Positions 37,091 to 44,905 of a DNA stretch of 64,000 bases are shown one piece after another. This DNA is from Calothrix sp. 336/3 (GTDB lineage Bacteria; Cyanobacteriota; Cyanobacteriia; Cyanobacteriales; Nostocaceae): positions 4,194,700 to 4,258,699 of the forward strand of contig NZ_CP011382.1 of assembly GCF_000734895.2 (NCBI RefSeq). Reading direction: 5' to 3'. Positions within the stretch are counted from its first letter, which is position 1; every line of letters begins with the position of its first letter. Made by a program: the position numbers and the translations under genes. Below the pieces are notes generated by a model. It searched no databases. It saw nothing but the letters and a program-made list of their open reading frames with translations, and was not told the DNA's origin.

Positions 37091-38269
37091 ATGAATTCAG
37101 CCGCAACCACAACAATTCAGGGAGAAAATTCTATCGGCGTGGAGGCGATATATCAATTCCTATTCCAAGAACTTCGACAATCAACCAAAGCATCAGAGCC
37201 AAATTGCCATGATGTGGCAATGCGAGTTGCCGCCGAAGTATACCGGATATGCAGTGAGAGTAAACGTATCCAAGCTTCCGGCTCCATAGAAAGTTCTGCC
37301 TTCAGCCTCGCCAAGCATCGGCTGCAACAGTGTCTCAAATATTACCAGCTAGGTTCTAATCGAGGCAGGGTGGAGTTACACAGTACCCTGAGTGCGATTA
37401 TTTATCGCTATATCAACCCACCTCAAAGACAATTAAGTTATCAAGGGCGACTCACTGTCATTGAGGACTTCCTCCAAAGTTTTTATCTAGAAGCATTAAA
37501 TGCTTTCCGGAGAGAAAACCAACTTACTTCTTCCTATCGTCCCCAAACGCTGTTAGAACTGTCCGAGTACATGGCATTCACCGAGCGCTATGGCAAGCGA
37601 CGCATTCCCCTACCAGGAAGGCAACAACAGTTAATTATTCTGCGGGCACAAACTTTTTCTCAGCAGCAACCACCTGAAAACTGTGTAGACATTGAACAAG
37701 CGGCGGAAGGTAGTGGCAACGAAGGTGACGGTTCTTGGGAAGATCCGGCAGTACAACAGCTACGTAGTGCTATGGCAACCCAAGCGGAACCAGAACCCCA
37801 GGAAGACACCCTACGTTCTGTAGTCGTCACAGAGTTAATGAGTTATCTCGAAGAACGCCAGCAAAATGACTGTGCTGACTACTTTGCCCTACGTTTACAA
37901 GATTTATCGGCTCAAGAAATTGAGTCCATCCTGGGATTAACCCCCCGTCAGAGGGATTACTTACAACAACGTTTTAAGTACCATTTAATTCGGTTTGCTT
38001 TATTGCACCGTTGGGAATTAGTTCATGAATGGTTAGAAGCTGATTTACACACGAACCTGGGTTTAACACCCCAGCAGTGGCAAATTTATACAGAGAAACT
38101 TGACGAAAAACAAAGGTCTTTATTAGAACTAAAGCAACAGGGACATACCGACGAGAAAATAGCTAAAACCCTAGGCTTATCAATGGCACAGCTACAAAAA
38201 CGGTGGTTTAAAATTCTTGAACAAGCCTGGGAAATTCGTAACTCTTTAGTATCCGGATCAGGTACATGA
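37091..38269 (+). CDS. hetZ: Heterocyst differentiation regulator HetZ
   Basis: The 392-residue protein matches HetZ in my memory over its whole length, including NRGRVELHSTLSAIIYRYIN, YQGRLTVIEDFLQSFYLEAL, MAFTERYGKRRIPLPGRQQQ and a C-terminal sigma-like helix-turn-helix region (LEERQQNDCADYFALRLQDL, then QEIESILGLTPRQRDYLQQR and EKIAKTLGLSMAQLQKRWFK). HetZ acts with HetR early in heterocyst commitment and binds DNA. Homologues also occur in non-heterocystous filamentous species, so by itself it does not prove nitrogen-fixing heterocysts. patU follows after 4 bp, so the two are co-transcribed. Confidence 0.93.
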   Translation: MNSAATTTIQGENSIGVEAIYQFLFQELRQSTKASEPNCHDVAMRVAAEVYRICSESKRIQASGSIESSAFSLAKHRLQQCLKYYQLGSNRGRVELHSTLSAIIYRYINPPQRQLSYQGRLTVIEDFLQSFYLEALNAFRRENQLTSSYRPQTLLELSEYMAFTERYGKRRIPLPGRQQQLIILRAQTFSQQQPPENCVDIEQAAEGSGNEGDGSWEDPAVQQLRSAMATQAEPEPQEDTLRSVVVTELMSYLEERQQNDCADYFALRLQDLSAQEIESILGLTPRQRDYLQQRFKYHLIRFALLHRWELVHEWLEADLHTNLGLTPQQWQIYTEKLDEKQRSLLELKQQGHTDEKIAKTLGLSMAQLQKRWFKILEQAWEIRNSLVSGSGT

Positions 38270-38273
38270 AGCC

Positions 38274-39242
38274 ATGAATAGTGACTCAGAATCTTTACAA
38301 CACCAACTACTTACCTGGTTGCTAGCAGATAATGCTAATACTGAGGGAAAAGACTTAGGTGAAAGTAAAGAAAATCACGAGGTCCAAAATCCAGAAGTCG
38401 CCAAATTGACCAGCGATTTTCAGCCGGAAACCAAACCTCTAACCTTTCAACTGGGAGAAATTCCTACTGTGCAAGAACGTTTTCAAGCCGTCCTCAAGCG
38501 CCGGTTACAAGTCCAAATTCAAAGTCAGCCACCGTTATTCCCTTGGGAGACTGAGTTTACAGACTATCCCGATTATCTAGACAGTCCCTCGGTGTCTTTA
38601 GTTCCCACTTGGGGTTGGGCTGCCCAACTTTCCCAAATGAATTTACCCATACCTCTACCAGAAAAAGTTTTTCAACAACTGTTAGAGAAATGTCAAGCTT
38701 TGGTAAATTCATCCTTACCACTGGGAGCAAAATTAGTCCAAGCTGTGGAAAGCTTTTTCCCAGAGGAAACCCAAGCAGTCAATGATGTGGCGGGTTTAGT
38801 TCTGCGGAGTCCCTCTCGTTCTGTGGCTGCATTAGAAATGCCAAGTTTAGATAGTGACTATGCTGACTTACAACCTCGGCAGCAAATGGCATTGTCATTG
38901 ATAGCAGCAAAGCAACTGCTAGAAAATCTCACATTGTCTGTTTCAGCGACTAATCCCACCTTAGTTAGGGAATGGGTGACTGATACCGGTGTGGTCAAAA
39001 TTCAAGTAGAATACCAAGCTCAGGGTAATTTTGGAACATTGCGTGTTCAGGGTGATTTACCTGTGGCTGGAGTGATGAAACTTCAAGGTAATCGTTCTGA
39101 GGTGGCAGCAGAGTCTTCCGATGTCGGTAGTTTGAGACTAGAGTTGTATCCTGTGCAATTACACCAAACATATACCTTGGCAGTGGAGTTAAAGAGCATT
39201 GATCAACAGCCATTGTTATTTGTGATTACACCGACGCTGTAA
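38274..39242 (+). CDS. patU: Heterocyst pattern protein PatU (undivided)
   Basis: The 322-residue protein follows hetZ with a 4 bp gap. It has a short N-terminal helical module (LQHQLLTWLLADNANTEGKD), a middle part LGEIPTVQERFQAVLKRRLQ and PTWGWAAQLSQMNLPIPLPE, and a C-terminal beta-rich part ending LALEVEL-like VELKSIDQQPLLFVITPTL. In Anabaena PCC 7120 the equivalent is split into patU5 and patU3. Here it is a single frame, the state found in most other filamentous cyanobacteria. PatU3 interacts with HetZ and influences pattern and hetZ expression in Anabaena. No enzyme motif is visible. Confidence 0.88.
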   Translation: MNSDSESLQHQLLTWLLADNANTEGKDLGESKENHEVQNPEVAKLTSDFQPETKPLTFQLGEIPTVQERFQAVLKRRLQVQIQSQPPLFPWETEFTDYPDYLDSPSVSLVPTWGWAAQLSQMNLPIPLPEKVFQQLLEKCQALVNSSLPLGAKLVQAVESFFPEETQAVNDVAGLVLRSPSRSVAALEMPSLDSDYADLQPRQQMALSLIAAKQLLENLTLSVSATNPTLVREWVTDTGVVKIQVEYQAQGNFGTLRVQGDLPVAGVMKLQGNRSEVAAESSDVGSLRLELYPVQLHQTYTLAVELKSIDQQPLLFVITPTL

Positions 39243-39662
39243 TTGCAATCGCTAGTACTAGGAATATCTGTTAAGAAAAGCCTTGTTTATGAGATGAGTT
39301 TCATCCTGGGTTGGCACAAATTCTTTTTTTACAAAAGCAGTCATGAGAAGGGCACTTGAAACGGTGATTTTTCCGTAATCAGGTGTCTGTCGCGTCTACG
39401 GGAAGCTGTTATAAAGGAAATACTTGGGGGCGAAGTCGCTTTCCTTGAGAATAGGAAATTTTAGCTGGAGATTGGCGATTGGAGATGGCTCGCTAGCAAA
39501 CAACAAATAGAAGTTTGCTGTGACGGGAATTTGTTAGAAGTAGCTAAATCTCAAATCTTCAGCTGGAAATTACTAGACTCGCATCGTGTTTGTCGCGTCT
39601 ACATTACTTTGCTCATTTAACCCATGACTGCTTAATCATCAATAATGTTTTACTTTGCCAGG
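39243..39662. other. Intergenic region with a 17 bp direct repeat
   Basis: The sequence GTGTCTGTCGCGTCTAC (39383-39399) recurs with one mismatch at 39586-39602, about 200 bp apart. An inverted AAGGAAA/TTTCCTT pair lies at about 39414-39446. No ORF has coding character. It could be a small insertion bounded by direct repeats. Confidence 0.4.
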
Positions 39663-41972
39663 ATGAATAAATTTTTGCGTCTACCTTGGGGTGAGAGATG
39701 GAAGCCAAATCTGCGCCAATCACCTGTGATAGAAACAGAAGAATCAATTCTCTTAAGGATACTAGTACTAGCCTTGGTAGTTGTGGGAGTTGTGGCGACA
39801 GATATTGCCGCACAGACAAGTTCTAGTTTTTGGGCAGTACCCTTAAGTTTAGTGGGTGCGGTGTGGAGCTACCATAGTCGCCACAGTTCTAATGTTCCCG
39901 TCAAGTTTTGTATCGCCATTGGGATGTTAATGGCACTGGGTGTTTTCTTGGGGCGATTACTAGGGGAACTAAATGATACTCGACTAGCTTTGGCACAGTT
40001 GTTAATCCAACTCCAGGTATTACACAGTTTTGATATGCCTCGGCGGAAGGATTTGGGGTATTCAATTCTGATTGGATTGATTTTGTTGGGTGTGGCAGCA
40101 ACCCTGAGTCAAACTTTAGAGTTTGCGCCCCTGTTGCTGATATTTTTGGCGATCGCCATACCAACTCTAGTTCTAGATTACCGTTCTCGATTGGGTTTAA
40201 CGGCAGTCAAGGGTAAGGGGGAAGAAAGCAAGGGGAAGAATTCTCCCATCAGATTGTTGCCTTCCTACTTCATTTTGTTTCCCCTAGTAGTAGTCCTTGG
40301 TCTAGGGATATTCGCGGTTTTACCTCGTTTTCCTAGCTACCAACTACGGACGTTTCCTGTGAGTGCGCCCATTAATATCCAGGGAGACTTTACTGGACGG
40401 ACAATTGTCAATCCGGGTTATGTACGTCAGGGAAATCCCAATAATCCCGGTAATAGTGGCGTTAATCAAGGTAATGGGGGTACTAATCCTGGGGAACCTG
40501 GGAAAATAGATGATAGTTCCTATTACGGCTTCAGCAGCCAAATGAACCAGAACCTGCGGGGAGAAATGAAACCCAAAGAAGTGATGCGAGTGCGATCGCA
40601 ATCAGAAGGGTTTTGGCGAGTTTTGGCTTTTGATAGATATACGGGTAAGGGTTGGGAGATTTCCCGCAATGAACAGGTAAAGACAGTTAAGCGCTCTCCT
40701 TGGTCTTACCAAATCTTCCTGGATTTACCTGGTACTATTGCTAAAACAAAAGAGATAATTCAGACTTACACCGTAGTTGCTGATTTACCTAACTTAGTTC
40801 CTGCTTTAGCAAGTCCCAAGGAAATTTACTTTCCCACCCCGATGTTAGCCATGGATACGGAAGGGGGATTGCGATCGCCAGTGGGGTTATCGGAGGGGAT
40901 GACTTATAGCGTGATTTCCGAAGTTCCCTACCGCGATCGCACTCAACTAGGTACAGCACCAACCAAATACCCTAAGAGTATTCAGAAATATTATCTACAG
41001 ATTCCAGAGGCGATCGCCGATAAAGTTCGCCAACGTACAGAAGAGATTTTGGCAAATTACAACCGAGAAAGGGTTGCCAAGTCAAATAAAGCTTTAACAT
41101 CACCCTACGAAAAGGCTTTATACCTAGCTCAATACGTCAAGCAAAATTATCACATTCCTGAAAATCCCCTAGACTTACCCTATTTGGGCGAAAAAGATGA
41201 CCTCGTGGATACCTTCCTCTTTAAGCAGAAAGGAGGTTATCCAGACCATTTTTCCACAGTCTTAACAGTAATGCTGCGTTCCATTGGCATTCCTGCACGC
41301 TTAGTCGCAGGTTTCGCATCGGGAGAGTTTAACCCCTTTACTGGAATGTATGTTGTCCGTAACACAGATGCTTACGTGATGACAGAAGTTTACTTTCCCA
41401 AATATGGCTGGTTTGCCTTTGACCCTATTCCCAATCATCCCCTAATTCCTCCCTCTGTGGAAGACATAGAGACATTTAGTGTCCTCCGGCAATTCTGGAA
41501 TTGGGTGGCAGGATGGCTACCTTCACCCGTTGCTGGTTGGTTCAATTATGTGTTTGGAGCAATATTTAATGGGTTGGGTAAAATTATCACCTGGTTCTTG
41601 AAGCTATTTACCCAAGGATGGTTCGGTATTATCACCGTCTTTTTAGCCGCAACTACAGTAGCATTTATCGCTTGGCTGATATGGCAAGGATGGCGCGAAT
41701 TATCTTACCGCCAGACTTTACGCAAATTACCAGCAATGGAAAAACTGTATCAACAGATGCTTCGGTGGGAAAGTACCAAGGGATTCCGCAAGCACTCGGC
41801 TCAAACTCCCCTAGAATACAGCAAAGCTGCCTATCAGCATCATACATCCGAGATTGCTGAGGTGATTGAGGAAATCTGCCAAGCTTATGTTAGCTGGCGA
41901 TACGGTGATAACAAACCTGACATGGGTAGACTTCAGTATAGATGGCAGAAAGTCGTGCAAAAAAAATCCTGA
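39663..41972 (+). CDS. TgpA-like transmembrane protein with degenerate transglutaminase domain
   Basis: From the ATG at 39663 the protein is 769 residues. N-terminal hydrophobic helices (about residues 30-245) form a TgpA-like membrane part. A Gly/Asn-rich loop follows (NPNNPGNSGVNQGNGGTNPG). The transglutaminase-like core is at about 480-600, and one C-terminal helix at about 650 leads into a DUF4129-like cytoplasmic tail (SAQTPLEYSKAA). The core keeps MLRSIGIPARLVAGF and WFAFDPIPNHP, but the catalytic cysteine is replaced by proline (GGYPDHFSTV) and the histidine by tyrosine (DAYVMTEVY). Only the aspartate remains. It is probably a non-enzymatic or peptide-binding family member located beside hetZ-patU. 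Confidence 0.85.
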   Translation: MNKFLRLPWGERWKPNLRQSPVIETEESILLRILVLALVVVGVVATDIAAQTSSSFWAVPLSLVGAVWSYHSRHSSNVPVKFCIAIGMLMALGVFLGRLLGELNDTRLALAQLLIQLQVLHSFDMPRRKDLGYSILIGLILLGVAATLSQTLEFAPLLLIFLAIAIPTLVLDYRSRLGLTAVKGKGEESKGKNSPIRLLPSYFILFPLVVVLGLGIFAVLPRFPSYQLRTFPVSAPINIQGDFTGRTIVNPGYVRQGNPNNPGNSGVNQGNGGTNPGEPGKIDDSSYYGFSSQMNQNLRGEMKPKEVMRVRSQSEGFWRVLAFDRYTGKGWEISRNEQVKTVKRSPWSYQIFLDLPGTIAKTKEIIQTYTVVADLPNLVPALASPKEIYFPTPMLAMDTEGGLRSPVGLSEGMTYSVISEVPYRDRTQLGTAPTKYPKSIQKYYLQIPEAIADKVRQRTEEILANYNRERVAKSNKALTSPYEKALYLAQYVKQNYHIPENPLDLPYLGEKDDLVDTFLFKQKGGYPDHFSTVLTVMLRSIGIPARLVAGFASGEFNPFTGMYVVRNTDAYVMTEVYFPKYGWFAFDPIPNHPLIPPSVEDIETFSVLRQFWNWVAGWLPSPVAGWFNYVFGAIFNGLGKIITWFLKLFTQGWFGIITVFLAATTVAFIAWLIWQGWRELSYRQTLRKLPAMEKLYQQMLRWESTKGFRKHSAQTPLEYSKAAYQHHTSEIAEVIEEICQAYVSWRYGDNKPDMGRLQYRWQKVVQKKS

Positions 41973-42829
41973 GAGACGATTGCTCACAAGGAAGGATGAA
42001 CCAATTACTCATAGTAACAACTAGGTTGCAAGAATTTTCGCGTTGAGTATAATCCTACTGGTTGAGTGAGCAACTGAATTTCTTCAACCTTGATCCATAA
42101 TCTTTAACTCCCCCGCAAAGGAAACAGGAGTTACACAAAGACAGTATTTTTATAGTCATTGCCTTTACAAAACAACACAATGAAGGCGATGACTTTTTTC
42201 ATGGCATCCATATCCCAATAGATTGCAGAAGCCGAAAAATAGTGTATGTCCCTCTCAACACAGCCTCAGCACAACGAAGTATAGTGAAAGACCTCAGTTG
42301 CTTGTATACAGTAATTCTAAACTCTTCTAGCACTACAGAGAGCGCTTCACCAGCTAACCTGATCGATGGATTATGTTATATAAATTACAAAACATCTGTA
42401 TATTGTTGAGTACAAGTACTTATTAACAATGAAAAAATATCACATAATGACCTAACTATATTATACTTAAGTATGAATACTGAGTCATTACGGTTTAAAT
42501 TAAATTCAAGCCGAGATAATTTTCCTTTCTATGGCTGATTTTTTACCTGATGATAAGTCCCTTGATGTAGTCTTTACTATTTTTTCATATTTAAGTGAAA
42601 AATGTTTGTTAACCTCTGTATTAGATAAGGAAGCAAGCTTCGGAGCATCTACAACGGCTGATATATTTATTTTGCAAGTTAGGGATTTCTTGTTGTCGTA
42701 GTTAGAAATGCTGCCACAGCAGATGTAAAGAATATTACAGATGTTTGGGTTATGTTTGTTGCATTTGTAGAATGACTTTAGCTGAATATATTGGCAAATG
42801 ATCTAAATTAAAGTTACAAGCAAGATACA
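41973..42829. other. Long upstream region of the chemotaxis-like operon
   Basis: This 857 bp stretch of AT-rich sequence precedes the operon and must include its promoter. A 56-codon frame (42531-42701, starting MADFLPDDKSLDVVFTIFSY) has no ribosome-binding site and I do not call it a gene. A short repeated TATACTTAAGTA-like palindromic region lies near 42465-42480. No terminator for the gene at 41972 is evident. Confidence 0.4.
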
Positions 42830-43891
42830 ATGAGTAGAACTCCTATCAGTAGCTACAGGTTTTTTCAAAAGTTACATCCTCTATCCTTATTGGCACAACT
42901 AACAGGAAGACGCGCTACGGGCTGCCTACGTGTGTTTACTGATACGGTTACTTGGTCTATTTACATAGAAGAAGGAAAGCTCACCTATGCTTCATCTTCG
43001 GAGCAGCTATTTGAGCGTTTGGATGCTTGTCTTCGTCGTCTCAGTCAGCAAGTTTCCACATTGCACAATGCCAATATTTTACAGATGCGCTTAATGTATG
43101 AGCCGCGTCAAGAGCATGAATCCTTGGTTTATTCAGATTATCAAGCAATTTGCTGGCTCGTAAGTCAGGGATATATTAACCCTCCTCAAGCGGCAATATT
43201 AATTGATGAATTAGCAAAAGAAGTCATAGAATCTTTCTTGATTTTGAAAGAAGGCAGCTATGAATTCTATAGGGAAACACCCTTGGATGATTTACCAAAA
43301 TTCTGTCGCTTAGATATTAGACTATTAGTTGAACACTGCCAAAATCAACTCAAGAATCGTCAGCAAAATAACGAGAATAATCAGATTCCCAATGTTGCGG
43401 GGATATCGACATCTCAGATAGGTTTGCCAAGTCCTCAGATAATTACAGAAGAGAGGCAAAAAGAAACACCTTTAGCAGCTTCTGATGGTGGAGCCGAAAC
43501 AACAAGTAAAGCATCCCAGAGTCAAAGTTTATATACCGTAGCTTGCATAGATGATAGTCTAACAGTATTAAATTCCATTAGACATTTTTTGGATGAAAAT
43601 ACTTTCGATGTGGTTATGATTAATGACCCAGTTAAAGCATTAATGCAGATTCTCCGGAGTAAACCAGATTTAATTTTGTTAGATGTAGAAATGCCTAATC
43701 TGGACGGTTATGAGCTATGTTCACTATTGAGAAGGCATTCACATTTTAAACATACTCCTATTATTATGGTGACTGGCAGAACAGGATTTATTGATAGGGC
43801 GAAAGCCAAGATGGTAAGGTCTTCTGGTTATTTAACAAAGCCATTTACCCAATCAGAACTATTAAAAATGATATTTAAGCACGTTGAATAA
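42830..43891 (+). CDS. hmpA: PatA/PilG-type response regulator (PATAN plus REC)
   Basis: The 353-residue protein has an N-terminal PATAN/DUF4388-like domain (about residues 5-180, with LHPLSLLAQLTGRRATGCLR and YIEEGKLTYASSS). A Gln/Ser-rich linker follows, then a receiver domain from about 235 with the phosphoacceptor in LILLDVEMPNLDGYE, the acidic pair in ACIDDS and the lysine in YLTKPF. It corresponds to PilG of Synechocystis and HmpA of Nostoc punctiforme, the first gene of a chemotaxis-like operon that controls type IV pilus motility and hormogonium behaviour. PatA of Anabaena has the same architecture, but its genomic context differs. Confidence 0.85.
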   Translation: MSRTPISSYRFFQKLHPLSLLAQLTGRRATGCLRVFTDTVTWSIYIEEGKLTYASSSEQLFERLDACLRRLSQQVSTLHNANILQMRLMYEPRQEHESLVYSDYQAICWLVSQGYINPPQAAILIDELAKEVIESFLILKEGSYEFYRETPLDDLPKFCRLDIRLLVEHCQNQLKNRQQNNENNQIPNVAGISTSQIGLPSPQIITEERQKETPLAASDGGAETTSKASQSQSLYTVACIDDSLTVLNSIRHFLDENTFDVVMINDPVKALMQILRSKPDLILLDVEMPNLDGYELCSLLRRHSHFKHTPIIMVTGRTGFIDRAKAKMVRSSGYLTKPFTQSELLKMIFKHVE

Positions 43892-43964
43892 TAGTCTTGG
43901 TAATCATAAGATTATTAAGGTGATTGAATCGTAAATAAGTTCATTATCAAAGGAGATTTTAGGA

Positions 43965-44342
43965 GTGGATATAACTTTGGTAGGTACAATTTTAATCGTT
44001 GAAGATTCCCCTAGTGAGTTGGAATTAATGAGTCATTTTCTGGGAGAAAGTGACTATAAAGTTATCAAAGCCACTGGTGCAAAGGATGCTTTAGAGAAAA
44101 TTCAGGAAAATCCTCCCGATGTTATTGTCACAGACGTTGTGATGCCTGGTATGAGTGGATTTGAGTTATGTCGCTCCTTGAAAAAGAATCCTGTAACCCA
44201 GGGAATACCTATCATTATTTGTAGCTCCAAGAATCAGGAAATCGACCGTTTGTGGGCAATGCGACAGGGAGCAGATGCATATATCACAAAGCCTTATACC
44301 AGAGAACAATTGCTGCGTGTCATAAAATCATTGACTATCTAA
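43965..44342 (+). CDS. hmpB: CheY-like single-domain response regulator (HmpB/PilH)
   Basis: The 125-residue receiver domain has ILIVEDSPSELELM (acidic pair), VIVTDVVMPGMSG (phosphorylated Asp), IIICSS (switch Ser) and YITKPYT (conserved Lys). No output domain is present, so it should act by protein-protein contact, for example on pilus motor ATPases or as a phosphate sink for the CheA-like kinase. The start is a GTG at 43965 with AGGAGA-like sequence about 10 bp upstream. cheW follows 6 bp after the stop codon. Confidence 0.9.
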   Translation: MDITLVGTILIVEDSPSELELMSHFLGESDYKVIKATGAKDALEKIQENPPDVIVTDVVMPGMSGFELCRSLKKNPVTQGIPIIICSSKNQEIDRLWAMRQGADAYITKPYTREQLLRVIKSLTI

Positions 44343-44348
44343 ATAAAA

Positions 44349-44846
44349 ATGAATACAGCAAACATCAACTTGGCAAGAGATACCGACGTAAATAATAGTG
44401 GAGATGGTTATCTCAAATTTAAGTTAAATTCACAAACTATGGCTGTTTTGTCAATGAAATCAACCCAAGAAGCCATGGTAATTCCGGTGGAAGCAGTGAC
44501 AGCAATGCCAAATATGCCTCCTTGCATTTTGGGTTTGATGAATTGGCGTAGTCGGATAATTTGGACAATAGATTTGCCAAGGATGCTGAATTTAGAACCT
44601 TTAGATTTAAGGTTTAGGCAGTATAGTGTGATTATTGTGAGATATGAATCATTTTTATTAGGTTTAATAGTTCAAGAAATTCAGGGTACGGCTAAATTTA
44701 TTCCTGAGGAAATTCGTTCTCCCCTAGGGCAGGTGACTGCAAGTTTAGTTCCCTATTTGCGGGGATGTATTGTACAGCAAAAAGATATTTGGCTTGTATT
44801 AGATGCCCAAGCTATCGTGCAATCATCTATTCTTTATGAAAATTAG
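44349..44846 (+). CDS. hmpC: CheW-like coupling protein (HmpC/PilI)
   Basis: The 165-residue CheW domain contains VIPVEAVTAMPNMPPCILGL, then WRSRIIWTIDLPRMLNLEPL and VIIVRYESFLLGLIVQEIQG. CheW bridges the methyl-accepting chemotaxis protein and the CheA kinase. It has about 20 extra N-terminal residues before the domain (NTANINLARDTDVNNSG). It lies 6 bp after the CheY gene and 59 bp before the MCP gene. Confidence 0.9.
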   Translation: MNTANINLARDTDVNNSGDGYLKFKLNSQTMAVLSMKSTQEAMVIPVEAVTAMPNMPPCILGLMNWRSRIIWTIDLPRMLNLEPLDLRFRQYSVIIVRYESFLLGLIVQEIQGTAKFIPEEIRSPLGQVTASLVPYLRGCIVQQKDIWLVLDAQAIVQSSILYEN

Positions 44847-44905
44847 GGTGTATTACTCAAAATCTCAAAAGCTTCCCATTCACTCATTCATGATAATCAC
44901 CAGGT

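Noticed and set aside
42531..42701. 56-codon frame beginning MADFLPDDKSLDVVFT upstream of the chemotaxis operon
   Set aside because: It has no ribosome-binding site and no recognisable family, and AT-rich DNA yields such frames by chance. Kept only as a note.
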